A DNA stretch of 64,000 nt, from positions 42,288 through 106,287 of the forward strand of contig CAVYPX010000001.1 in the NCBI GenBank assembly GCA_963770485.1, read 5' to 3'. This stretch comes from CAVVEC01 sp963770485 (lineage in GTDB: Bacteria > Acidobacteriota > Terriglobia > Terriglobales > Acidobacteriaceae). Below are positions 8,912 through 17,348 of the stretch, one piece after another (position 1 is the stretch's first letter; each line of letters begins with the position of its first letter). The position numbers were made by a program, and so were the translations under genes. The notes under the pieces are model-generated. The model was not told the origin of the DNA. It saw only the letters and a list, made by a program, of their open reading frames with translations, and did no database searches.

Positions 8912-9682
8912 ATGTCCTCCAGCCTCGAAGGTCGGAACGCGGTCGTGTTCGGAGTCGCCAACAAACGCAGCATTGCCTGGTCAATTGCGCAAGGATTGCA
9001 CAACGCCGGCGCCAAGCTAGCCATTACTTATCAGAACCAGCGCCTCGAAGAGGAGGCTAAAGACTTGATTCTCTCGTTGCCCGGCGCGGAAGCCTTCATG
9101 TGCGATGTTTCCAGCGATCTCGAGATCGAACGCCTTTTCACCCAGTTGAAAGAGCGCTTCGGCAAACTGCACATTCTCGTGCACAGCGTAGCCTTTGCCC
9201 CCGCCGACGAACTGAAGGGCGATTTCGTCAACACCACGCGCGAAGGGTTCCGCATTGCCCATGACGTCAGCGTGTACTCGCTGATCGCGGTGTCCCGGGC
9301 CGCCGCGCCGCTCATGACGGATGGCGGCAGCATCCTCACCATGACCTACTACGGCGCAGAAAAAGTCGTGCCGCACTACAACGTGATGGGCGTGGCCAAG
9401 GCCGCGCTGGAATGCACCGTGCGTTATCTTGCCTACGACCTGGGCAAACACAAGATTCGGGTGAACGCCATCTCTGCCGGACCGATCAAGACGCTTGCGG
9501 CCCGCAGTATCGCGGGCTTTGGAGACATGCTGAAGTCGCAGGCTGAGCGCGCCCCGCTGCAACGTAACGTGGACGTAAACGAAGTCGGCGCTACCGGCGT
9601 GTTTCTGGCTTCCGATGCAAGCTCCGGCATCACGGGCGAAGTGATTTACGTGGATTGCGGCTACAACATCATGGGATTCTAA
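8912..9682 (+). CDS. fabI: enoyl-[acyl-carrier-protein] reductase (NADH)
   Basis: FabI reduces trans-2-enoyl-ACP with NADH in the last step of each fatty-acid elongation cycle. The 256-residue protein from ATG 8912 begins with a Rossmann entry typical of FabI (NAVVFGVANKRSIAWSIAQGL). It has the catalytic Tyr/Lys pair in the FabI spacing (GAEKVVPHYNVMGVAKAALE; Y-x6-K) and the loop RVNAISAGPIKTLAARSI that closes over NADH and is the triclosan target in this family. A strong AAGGAGAC ribosome-binding site sits just before 8912, so the in-frame upstream ATG at 8852 is rejected. It is a single-gene unit; the convergent gene downstream starts its 3' end at 9704. Confidence 0.95.
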   Translation: MSSSLEGRNAVVFGVANKRSIAWSIAQGLHNAGAKLAITYQNQRLEEEAKDLILSLPGAEAFMCDVSSDLEIERLFTQLKERFGKLHILVHSVAFAPADELKGDFVNTTREGFRIAHDVSVYSLIAVSRAAAPLMTDGGSILTMTYYGAEKVVPHYNVMGVAKAALECTVRYLAYDLGKHKIRVNAISAGPIKTLAARSIAGFGDMLKSQAERAPLQRNVDVNEVGATGVFLASDASSGITGEVIYVDCGYNIMGF

Positions 9683-9703
9683 GCGCCGACGGTAACCGCG
9701 CGC

Positions 9704-10981
9704 CTACCGCACAATCTCGAACACAGTCCCACCGTCAAGCGCGCCACCGAAGTCCGTCGTGCCATAGAAATGGCCGTTCTTGTCCGGAATCAATCCAGCC
9801 AGGGGTTGTTTCCCGTCGTGAGAACCTCTGAAGCGATGAAGCACAGTCTCTTTCCAGCCGCTCGACGTCGGCTTCAATTCAAATACGGTGCCGCATCCGA
9901 AGCCAAAATTGCAGCCGGTGCCTCCGCCCTCGGCAGTGGTGCCGTACAGTTCACCGGATGCCGCAAGCAGCAGTACTCCCTGAGGTGACTGCCCATCACT
10001 GCTGCCTCCGGTGAAGGTATAGAGGGTGGTCTCGGTCCACCCGCCATGCCCATCGGGAGAGACTTCGAACGCCGTTCCGCAGCCAAACTGCCCAAAACAG
10101 TAGGGACCACCTCCAAGGGTGGTTGTTCCATAAAGGTTGCCAGATCGATCAATCGCCAAGCCGGCGGCCGGATTTTGCCCATCGTTGCCATTGAACCTGT
10201 GCAGGTCGGTTTCTGTCCATGTGCCGTTGTGGTTCGGGCTTAGCTGAAATACCGTGCCGACCCCGCCATTGCCGATTTCAGTCGCACCGTAGAGACTTCC
10301 TGCCTTGTCAAAAACCAATCCCCCGATGGGCGCTCCGCCCTCCACCCCAAAAATATAGATTGCGCTCTCCTGCCACCCGCCCTTAGTGTGTTCGACGCGG
10401 AACACGACCCCGCCGTCAAACTCCCCGCCATGAATGGTCCCGCCATACAGGTTTCCCCTGGTATCGAATGCGAGCTTGCCCGTCGGCAGGTCTCCATCGT
10501 TGTTGCCACCGACAAACCGGTAAAGGACGGCGTACGTCCATTTGCCCTTGGGAGCGGAAGAAAGCTCGAAGACCACGCCGCAGCCGGTCGTGTCACAAGA
10601 CAGGTCTCCACCCCCGGAAGCGGTACCATAGAAATTCCCCTTTTTGTCGCGGATCAGGCCGCCCTGGGGAGCGTACCCATCTTCATTACCGGTAAAGCTG
10701 TAAAGCACCCTCTCCGACCACCCGCCGTGACTCGGCGACAGCTCGAAGATCGCTCCGTTTCCAAACGCGCCGCCGCCGGAGGTCGTGCCAAACAGATTCC
10801 CTTGGTCGTCAAAGGTGAGCGCAGCCATGGGGAACTGCGCGTCCGATCCACTCGCAAACGAGTACAGAATCTTCTCTCGCACCGCCGCCCGTGCCCCGCT
10901 GGCCGCCAACAGCACTCCTGAGGCCACGGCTATCCATATTAGGACTTGCTTCATTGAGACCCTCCCGTTCTTGCCACCCAC
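9704..10981 (-). CDS. secreted GloVer-repeat protein
   Basis: A 425-residue protein with a Sec signal (KQVLIWIAVASGVLLAASGARA) and about eight copies of a roughly 45-60-residue repeat of the form VLYSFTG..DG..P.GGLI.D..GN.YGTT..GG....GTVFEL. This is the tandem GloVer repeat (the TIGR03803-type choice-of-anchor protein family), common in Acidobacteriota and related soil bacteria. The repeats probably build a beta-propeller-like extracellular structure. No catalytic residues or C-terminal anchor are evident, and the chain ends DGGTVFEIVR. It is convergent with fabI, 21 bases apart. Confidence 0.9.
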   Translation of the reverse strand: MGGKNGRVSMKQVLIWIAVASGVLLAASGARAAVREKILYSFASGSDAQFPMAALTFDDQGNLFGTTSGGGAFGNGAIFELSPSHGGWSERVLYSFTGNEDGYAPQGGLIRDKKGNFYGTASGGGDLSCDTTGCGVVFELSSAPKGKWTYAVLYRFVGGNNDGDLPTGKLAFDTRGNLYGGTIHGGEFDGGVVFRVEHTKGGWQESAIYIFGVEGGAPIGGLVFDKAGSLYGATEIGNGGVGTVFQLSPNHNGTWTETDLHRFNGNDGQNPAAGLAIDRSGNLYGTTTLGGGPYCFGQFGCGTAFEVSPDGHGGWTETTLYTFTGGSSDGQSPQGVLLLAASGELYGTTAEGGGTGCNFGFGCGTVFELKPTSSGWKETVLHRFRGSHDGKQPLAGLIPDKNGHFYGTTDFGGALDGGTVFEIVR

Positions 10982-11033
10982 AGGTGCAGACAGCTTATAG
11001 CAATTCAGCAGGTTTGCAAACGGGTGCAGAACT

Positions 11034-11183
11034 CCGGTAGTGGCTCAGTTTGGTATGGAAGCGAGCCAAACCCGCGGTTACTGCGTCGCAAAGTACGCGA
11101 CGCTTCGCGCGGCTCGCCCAGATCCCTCGCTGCGCAAAGAACGCTTGCTCGGGATGACAAATCAAAAACTGAGCCACTACCGG
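11034..11183. repeat. MITE-like element with perfect 18-bp terminal inverted repeats
   Basis: CCGGTAGTGGCTCAGTTT at 11034-11051 is repeated as an exact reverse complement at 11166-11183. The 150-bp element contains the CTCGGGATGACAA core and no coding capacity. A second, more diverged copy in opposite orientation is at 52718-52892. It lies in the gap between the GloVer gene and tsaE. Confidence 0.85.
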
Positions 11184-11233
11184 AACTCCATGAGCGATGC
11201 CCTGGCGGCGAACGATGCGTCCGCAGCTCCGAT

Positions 11234-11665
11234 TCACCGTGTGCTGACCTTCACTCTTCTTTCGTTCTCGCCCACCCGTTCCAACACAATCTCCACATCC
11301 CGCTCGCGCACGAAGCGGGCAAATTTCTCTCCCCACTCGATCAGCAGAATATTGGTGTCAGCGATCAGGTCATCCAGACCTAAAGTCTCCAGCTGGCGCG
11401 GGGTGTCTACCCGGTATAAATCGATGTGATAAAGGTTGGCCGCGGGGCCGCGGTATTCATGGACCAGGGTAAAGGTGGGACTGGTTACATCTTCTTGCGA
11501 TGCCGCCTGAAACGCTTCCACGATGCCCTTGACCAGCGTGGTCTTGCCCGCGCCCAAATCGCCGCGCAACAAGACCAGCTGGGGCGGAGAAAGAGTCGGC
11601 GCCAGCGTGCGTCCGAGTGCAATCGTCTCCTCGGCCGAGTGGGTGATGAATTCGCGGCTGTCCAT
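11234..11665 (-). CDS. tsaE: tRNA threonylcarbamoyladenosine biosynthesis ATPase TsaE
   Basis: TsaE is the ATPase that works with TsaB and TsaD in forming threonylcarbamoyl-A37 on ANN-decoding tRNAs. The 143-residue length is typical. Visible motifs are the P-loop GDLGAGKTTLVKGI (about 35-48), the switch segment VTSPTFTLVHEY and LYHIDLYRV, and the late acidic segment LLIEWGEKF. The start at 11665 gives the usual N-terminus (HSAEETIALGRTLA). No tsaB or tsaD is adjacent, so it is an isolated housekeeping gene here. Confidence 0.93.
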   Translation of the reverse strand: MDSREFITHSAEETIALGRTLAPTLSPPQLVLLRGDLGAGKTTLVKGIVEAFQAASQEDVTSPTFTLVHEYRGPAANLYHIDLYRVDTPRQLETLGLDDLIADTNILLIEWGEKFARFVRERDVEIVLERVGENERRVKVSTR

Positions 11666-11918
11666 TCTGTCTCGCGCTTAGCTTGGTTAGACCAGTATAG
11701 CGACAGGGCAACTTCGCTCCCGAGAGCATCGGCTCGGGGCGCTTCTTGACACCTCCGGTCTGTACCCTCATTCCCCCCCAGCGCTTGGGCTCTGAATATG
11801 GAACCAAGTGTTCACGTACAGCGTAAGTAATGCTGGAGTTGAAGCACTCGCCGGCATAAGCCGGTTTATCTACGCTATGATTTCAATCTGTACTCATAAC
11901 CTGGGAACAGTTCTCGCT

Positions 11919-13898
11919 ATGCCTATACGACGCAGGCTCGCCGTCTGCCTGGTTGCCAGTTCGCTTGCGCTGCCGACCCTGGCGCAGACTGTCAGCACCG
12001 GCCCTTCGATTCCGGAGACCACGTCGGCAATCAATTCGCCCACTCCGCTTTCGCAAAGGGTTGTGGCCTATGACATTGACGCCAAGTACGACGCCAAAGC
12101 CCATTCATTGGACGCAACGGAAACGCTCACATATCACAATCTCACCGGCCAGTCGCTCGATACTTTTCCGTTTCATCTTTACTTGAACGGCTTTCAACCC
12201 AAGTCCACTTGGGTGCGCGAGGCCAAGCTCTCGGGCAGCCGGGACACTTCGTTCGAAAAATGGGAAAGCAATGACTACGGGGCCGACGAGATCAAGAGCT
12301 TCGAGGTGGTGGGAAAAGGAGATTTTACTTCCCGGCTCCAGTACATTCATCCGGATGACGACAACCAGGACGATCGCACCGTGTTCCAGGTGCACCTGGA
12401 CCAGCCGATTTCTCCTGGCGGTTTCGTTCAGTTCAAGATTAGATTCCACGATCAGTTTCCGAGAACCGTGGCGCGCACAGGTTGGGATGGCGACTTTCTA
12501 TTGGCCGGCCAGTGGTTCCCCAAAATTGGAGTTTGGTGGCACGGCGCCTGGAACTGTCATCAGTTCCATGCCGAGACCGAGTTTTTTGCCGACTTCGGCG
12601 TTTACGACGTCAGGCTCACGGCGCCTCAGTCCGAAGTGGTTGGGGCCAGCGGCGTTGAGGTCGGCAGCGTGAACAACCGCGATGGCACGAAAACCGTGAC
12701 TTATCACGGCGACGACATTCACGATTTCGCTTGGACCGTCAGCCCGCGCTACAAGGTGTTCAATGACACGTTCCAGAGCAGCATGGGGCCGGTGAAGTTG
12801 CGCTTCCTGATGCAGCCGGCGCATTGGAATCAGGTCGGATCGACACGACCGGATTCTCAAAGCCACTATGGACCGGTTCGAGCGCTGGTACGGACCGTAT
12901 CCTTACAAGACTCTGACCCTGGTCGACCCCTACCCCGATTCGGCCGCTTTGGCATGGAGTACCCGACATTCATCACCGGCGGGACACCCTGGTTGGCGCT
13001 CAAAGGAAGTCTGGATGAACCGGAGGAAACGGTGGTGCACGAATTCGGTCATCAATACTGGTACGGCATGGTGGCGACCAATGAATTTGAGGATCCATGG
13101 CTGGACGAAGGCATCGACATGTATTCCCAGTTTAAGGTGATGGATTCGCTCTACGGACCGGAGATCTCGTTTCTCAATCTGTGGGGCATGACCGCGGGCC
13201 AGCGTGAATTCCGGCGGCTTGGCTATCTTCGGGTAGCCGACCTCGACCCGATCACGCGCAAGGGATGGCAGTACGCCAGTGAGCATTCTTACGTCGGAAT
13301 CGTGTACGACAAGACGCCAACCGTTTTGCTCACCCTGGAAAGCATCATCGGTGAAGACACCTTGGGCCAGGCCATGCGCACCTACTTCATGCGTTACCGC
13401 TTCACCCATCCCGGCGGGGAAGATTTTCTGAAAACGATCGAAGAAGTGTCAGGCAAAGACCTGCGCTGGTACTTCGACCAGACAATCTACGGCACGCAGG
13501 TGTTGGACGATGAGGTTGTGAATATCAGTTCCATCCCGATGAATTGGTACAAGGAGAACCCGGGAGAGAAAAAGGGTGAGGAGTTCACGTCCGCCGTCTG
13601 GATTCACAACAAGGGAGAATTCATCCTGCCCGTCGACATCGAGATCAAGTTCGACAACGGAGAGAAGGTGCGCGAGCGCTGGAATGGACGCGACCGCTGG
13701 ATCAAATACTCCTATCAGAAGATGGCGAAGATAGAGTCGGTCGAAGTCGATCCCGACCACAAGATTGCCTTTGACCGCAACAATTTCAACAACAGCCGCA
13801 CCGCCAAACCGAATGGAGCGGCGGCGAGCAAGCTGGCGAATTACTGGATTTTCCTGGCCCAATTCTTCGCCCAGTTCCTGGCCTGGTGGATGGTGTAG
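11919..13898 (+). CDS. M1-family zinc metallopeptidase, ORF contains apparent compensated frameshift
   Basis: The ATG at 11919 opens a signal peptide (RRRLAVCLVASSLALPTLAQ); the frame itself extends back to 11808. The 659-residue protein has an N-terminal M1 beta-domain, then the zinc site HEFGH (374-378) with the downstream Glu in PWLDEGID, and a hydrophobic C-terminus (YWIFLAQFFAQFLAWWMV) that probably anchors it. Between about 12840 and 12950 the reading frame gives an unfamiliar sequence. The +1 frame there encodes the family-typical WYGPYPYKTLTLVDPYPDSA, and the original frame resumes with GMEYPTFITGG. One extra base near 12840 and one missing base near 12947 would restore a normal protein. 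This could be a sequencing error or a real double mutation. The protein is probably periplasmic. Confidence 0.85.
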   Translation: MPIRRRLAVCLVASSLALPTLAQTVSTGPSIPETTSAINSPTPLSQRVVAYDIDAKYDAKAHSLDATETLTYHNLTGQSLDTFPFHLYLNGFQPKSTWVREAKLSGSRDTSFEKWESNDYGADEIKSFEVVGKGDFTSRLQYIHPDDDNQDDRTVFQVHLDQPISPGGFVQFKIRFHDQFPRTVARTGWDGDFLLAGQWFPKIGVWWHGAWNCHQFHAETEFFADFGVYDVRLTAPQSEVVGASGVEVGSVNNRDGTKTVTYHGDDIHDFAWTVSPRYKVFNDTFQSSMGPVKLRFLMQPAHWNQVGSTRPDSQSHYGPVRALVRTVSLQDSDPGRPLPRFGRFGMEYPTFITGGTPWLALKGSLDEPEETVVHEFGHQYWYGMVATNEFEDPWLDEGIDMYSQFKVMDSLYGPEISFLNLWGMTAGQREFRRLGYLRVADLDPITRKGWQYASEHSYVGIVYDKTPTVLLTLESIIGEDTLGQAMRTYFMRYRFTHPGGEDFLKTIEEVSGKDLRWYFDQTIYGTQVLDDEVVNISSIPMNWYKENPGEKKGEEFTSAVWIHNKGEFILPVDIEIKFDNGEKVRERWNGRDRWIKYSYQKMAKIESVEVDPDHKIAFDRNNFNNSRTAKPNGAAASKLANYWIFLAQFFAQFLAWWMV

Positions 13899-13910
13899 GA
13901 GAGAATTGCA

Positions 13911-14846
13911 ATGAATGGGAAGATTCGTCTGGTTTCCGCCGGGGCGGGCATCGCAAACGGCAACAAACGATATGTCGTGTGGTTTTATCTACTCAATCTG
14001 GCGCTCGCCTGGTTCGGTACGATGGCATTCAGCCGGCAAGCGCATGCCATCCTGGATTCCAGCCTCTATTCCGACAAACTGCTGCATGGGTTCGATGTCG
14101 CCGTGCTGAACGAACTGCTGACGCGTCCGGAATTTGGAGTGCGGGCCGGCGCCACCGCACCCGCCCTGATGTTTGCCGTGCTGTTTTTCCTGGCAACGCT
14201 GCTTTTTATGCCCGGAGTATTGCTGGGTTACGCCTCCGACCACGGGCTGCCTCGGGAAGAGTTTTTCCGCGCCTGCGGACGAAACCTCGGGCGATTTGTG
14301 CGTCTTTTTCTGTTCTTTGCCATAATTGCCGGCCTCGCGTCTGCTATCTTGTTCGGAGTCCTGGGCGTGCTGGTTAAAGCCGCGGAAAGCTCTTTGTACG
14401 AGCGGCTGCCATTCTTTACCCAACTCTTAGGCACAACGGTCATTTTCGTGGTCTTGACCGCAATACGAATCTGGTTCGATCTGGCGCAGATTGACGTGGT
14501 TTTGCGAGATCAACGCGCGGTGCGTAAATCCGTTACCGCGGGATTCCGCAGCCCACAGTTTAATCTTGTGCGCCTGTTGGGAAGCTATGTGGTGATCTCG
14601 CTTCTCGCTTTGGCTGTTTTGGTGGCCGGAATCCTGCTGTGGCACGCAATCGTGCCGCCAGCCAGTGTGTTGGGGGCATTCATTATCAGCCAGGCAATGC
14701 TCTTGTTGCTGCTCGCGGCTCGTTTTTGGCAGCGCGCTACGGCGGTCGCTTTCTATCTGAGAGCGGCAGCCGAACCAGTTGACGAGACGCAGCCTGTTCC
14801 CCGAATCGCTGCCTCGAGTGTGCCACAGGTTGGGAGCGGAATTTAG
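13911..14846 (+). CDS. integral membrane protein of unknown function
   Basis: A 311-residue protein with about six hydrophobic helices (for example WFYLLNLALAWFGTMAF, LMFAVLFFLATLLFMPGVLL, LFLFFAIIAGLASAILFGVL, VVISLLALAVLVAGILLW, IISQAMLLLLLAARFW). No family signature was recognised. It begins 12 bases after the M1 peptidase stop, preceded by GGAGAG, so it is very likely co-transcribed and may be a membrane partner of that peptidase. That link is inference from spacing only. Confidence 0.75.
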   Translation: MNGKIRLVSAGAGIANGNKRYVVWFYLLNLALAWFGTMAFSRQAHAILDSSLYSDKLLHGFDVAVLNELLTRPEFGVRAGATAPALMFAVLFFLATLLFMPGVLLGYASDHGLPREEFFRACGRNLGRFVRLFLFFAIIAGLASAILFGVLGVLVKAAESSLYERLPFFTQLLGTTVIFVVLTAIRIWFDLAQIDVVLRDQRAVRKSVTAGFRSPQFNLVRLLGSYVVISLLALAVLVAGILLWHAIVPPASVLGAFIISQAMLLLLLAARFWQRATAVAFYLRAAAEPVDETQPVPRIAASSVPQVGSGI

Positions 14847-14874
14847 CTTCGCCTTGCGAGAAACCCTTAACCCC

Positions 14875-14965
14875 TTGTCATTCCGAGGAGCAACGCGACG
14901 AGGAATCTGCAGTTGCCCTAGGATCCGGAAGAACTGCAGATCCCTCGCTGCGCTCGGGATGACAA
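14875..14965. repeat. hairpin repeat, TTGTCATTCCGAG/CTCGGGATGACAA
   Basis: TTGTCATTCCGAG at 14875-14887 and CTCGGGATGACAA at 14953-14965 are inverted copies. Inner arms GAATCTGCAGTT and AACTGCAGATCC extend the stem. It belongs to the same class as 8690-8815 but has shorter ends. It sits between the membrane protein gene and the M13 peptidase gene and could act in transcript ends or 3' processing. Confidence 0.7.
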
Positions 14966-15021
14966 CAACGAACCGGTTGGCGACATTGATAACGTATTAT
15001 AAGAAGCTCAGTCCAAACATT

Positions 15022-17088
15022 ATGACCCAGACAACGCGGCTTCACCTTTCTCTGGTTTTCCTTTTGTCGGCAACTCTGGCTTCGGCGCAGAATTCTTCTG
15101 GCACGCAGGCATCGGAATCAGCGCTGCCCTACACTCCCAGCCTTGACGTCAGCGCCATGGACAAGTCCGTCGATCCCTGTGTGGACCTCTACCACTACTC
15201 ATGCGGGGGCTGGCAGAAGAAGAATCCGATCCCGCCCGACCAGACTTCATGGGCGGTTTACGGCAAGCTCTATCAGGATAATCTGAACTTTCTGCGCGGC
15301 ATGTTGGACGAGGCGGCATCCAGCACCAGTCAAAGCGATCCCGTAACCCAAAAGATTGGCGGCTTTTACGCCGCGTGTATGGACGAGACGACAGTCGAAA
15401 AGCGCGGCTTGACCGCGATTCAGCCGCAGCTGGACGCAGTGGCTCAGCTCAAGTCCGTGCGAGACATGGCTGCCCTCGCTGCCCGCCTGACACTTCCCTT
15501 TGGCAGGACGGTTCTGTTTGCTGCCGGTTCCGAGCAGGACCCTGACAACTCCGAGCAGGAAATCGCGGACCTCGATCAGGGCGGCTTGGGCCTTCCCGAT
15601 CGTGACTACTACGTGAAGGACGACGCGAAATCCAAGGAGATTCGCGAGCGCTATCTGCAGCATGTGCAGAAAGTCTTTGAGTTGCTGGGCGACAGTCCCG
15701 AAGCCGCCAAAAAGAATGCAGAAACCATCATGCGTATAGAAACAGCGCTGGCGAAGGCTTCGTGGACCCGGGTGGAACGCCGCGATCCCTACAAGCTGAA
15801 AAATAAGATGAAGCTGGCGGACCTGAACCAGTTGGCCCCGAATTTCGACTGGCCGACATATTACCGCGAGTCGCGGTATCCCCAGTTTGAAATTCTCAAC
15901 GTCGATGCGCCCGCGTTCGTGAAGCAGGTAAATGTTGAATTATCCGGCGAACCGCTGGACAACTGGAAGACTTATCTTCGTTTCCACGTAACCGATTCGT
16001 ATTCTCCTTTTCTTTCGTCAACGTTTGTCGAGGAAAATTTCGACTTCTACCGCAAGTATCTTCGCGGCGCCAAAGAGCAGCAGCCGCGCTGGAAGCGCTG
16101 CGTCCAGTACACCGACTACAACCTGGGCGAGGCGCTGGGGCAGGTGTACGTGCGCAAGGTTTTCTCGCCCGAACTGAAAGAGAGCACGCTCGACATGGTG
16201 CAGCGCATTGAAGACGCGATGGGCCAGCGCATCCGCGCGCTCGACTGGATGAGCCCGGAAACCAAGCAACAAGCTTTGACCAAACTGGCCGGCATTCGCA
16301 ACAAGATCGGCTATCCCGACAAGTGGCGCGATTACAGCTCGGTGACCATTGTCCGTGACGATTTCGCCGGCGACATCGAGCGGGCCGGCGAGTTTGAGCT
16401 GCACCGCCAAATCAACAAGATTGGGCGGCCCGTGGACCACGGCGAATGGGACATCTCACCACCCACGGTCGACGCCTACTACAACCCGCAGATGAACGAC
16501 ATCAACTTCCCCGCCGGAGTGCTGCAGCCGCCGCTCTACGACGCCAAAATGGATGACGCTCCCAACTACGGCAACACCGGTGGCACCATTGGCCACGAAC
16601 TGACCCACGGCTTCGACGATGAAGGCAGCCAGTTCGACGCCAAGGGCAATCTGAAGAACTGGTGGACGAAAGAAGACCGCGACAAGTTCGTCGCCCGCAC
16701 CAAGTGCGTCGAAGACCAGTACGCGCAGTATGTGGTGGTGGACGAGGTGCACATCAACAGCGCGCTCACCCTGGGCGAAGACGTAGCCGATCTGGGCGGC
16801 GAGATTCTGGGTTACATGGCGTGGAAGGATGCCACCAAAGACAAGAACCTTCAACCCATCGACGGCCTGACTCCCGAGCAGCGTTTCTTCGTCGGGTTCG
16901 CGCAGTGGGATTGCGCCAACGAACGCCCCGAGGATTTGCGTGTGCGTGCCATGACCGATCCGCACTCGCCCCCGGAGTACCGCATCAACGGCGTGGTGGT
17001 GAACATGCCGGAGTTCTCGCAGGCGTTCTCCTGCAAAGCCGGCCAGCCGATGGTCAAGCTCGCGGATAAGGTTTGCAAAGTGTGGTGA
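15022..17088 (+). CDS. M13 (neprilysin-like) zinc metallopeptidase
   Basis: An M13 peptidase cleaving oligopeptides outside the cytoplasm. From ATG 15022 the signal peptide is HLSLVFLLSATLASAQ; the frame continues upstream to 14779 but there it only runs through a hairpin repeat. The 688-residue protein has the early family motif CVDLYHYSCGGWQKKNPIPP, the zinc site HELTH (about 525-529) in GGTIGHELTHGFDDEGSQFD, and the third ligand/active-site segment LTLGEDVADLGG. It keeps the family's substrate-binding NxxF/Y-like region and ends in the hallmark CKVW. It is preceded by a membrane protein gene and followed by a subtilisin gene, forming a peptidase-rich segment. Confidence 0.95.
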   Translation: MTQTTRLHLSLVFLLSATLASAQNSSGTQASESALPYTPSLDVSAMDKSVDPCVDLYHYSCGGWQKKNPIPPDQTSWAVYGKLYQDNLNFLRGMLDEAASSTSQSDPVTQKIGGFYAACMDETTVEKRGLTAIQPQLDAVAQLKSVRDMAALAARLTLPFGRTVLFAAGSEQDPDNSEQEIADLDQGGLGLPDRDYYVKDDAKSKEIRERYLQHVQKVFELLGDSPEAAKKNAETIMRIETALAKASWTRVERRDPYKLKNKMKLADLNQLAPNFDWPTYYRESRYPQFEILNVDAPAFVKQVNVELSGEPLDNWKTYLRFHVTDSYSPFLSSTFVEENFDFYRKYLRGAKEQQPRWKRCVQYTDYNLGEALGQVYVRKVFSPELKESTLDMVQRIEDAMGQRIRALDWMSPETKQQALTKLAGIRNKIGYPDKWRDYSSVTIVRDDFAGDIERAGEFELHRQINKIGRPVDHGEWDISPPTVDAYYNPQMNDINFPAGVLQPPLYDAKMDDAPNYGNTGGTIGHELTHGFDDEGSQFDAKGNLKNWWTKEDRDKFVARTKCVEDQYAQYVVVDEVHINSALTLGEDVADLGGEILGYMAWKDATKDKNLQPIDGLTPEQRFFVGFAQWDCANERPEDLRVRAMTDPHSPPEYRINGVVVNMPEFSQAFSCKAGQPMVKLADKVCKVW

Positions 17089-17147
17089 GCTTGTGGGGCG
17101 CGGACACCTCTGTCCGCGAAAAACCTGCCGAGCAATGCAGCGATGGA

Positions 17148-17165
17148 GGGCGGGCGCGCCCGCCC
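17148..17165. repeat. 18-bp perfect GC palindrome
   Basis: GGGCGGGCGCGCCCGCCC is an exact palindrome 60 bases after the M13 stop. It is preceded by a CGCGGACACCTCTGTCCGCG inverted repeat. The GGACA.TCCTGTCC motif also occurs near 63866-63960. No T-run follows, so termination would be of a weaker type. Confidence 0.55.
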
Positions 17166-17348
17166 GACGAAAATTCACCGGATGGGTTGATCCTCCTTAA
17201 CTCCTAAAGTGCAAAGCTTTGCGCAGTTGACACGGTAGGGATAGCGGACTACAGTCCTGACGGATATTGCTCTCTCTCTTCTGCCCAGCGCTCAGTCGGG
17301 CTGAGCATGGCATCACCTTCTAGAACAAGTCCTTATCGGAGACCTGAC

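Noticed and set aside
12868..13140. Independent 90-codon ORF inside the M1 gene
   Set aside because: Only its first third resembles M1; it is the shifted frame of the same gene, and after about 12950 it is nonsense.
16662..17069. Plus-strand ORF inside the M13 gene and similar long shadow ORFs
   Set aside because: Arg/Gly-rich shadow of GC-rich coding sequence in another frame; no independent evidence.
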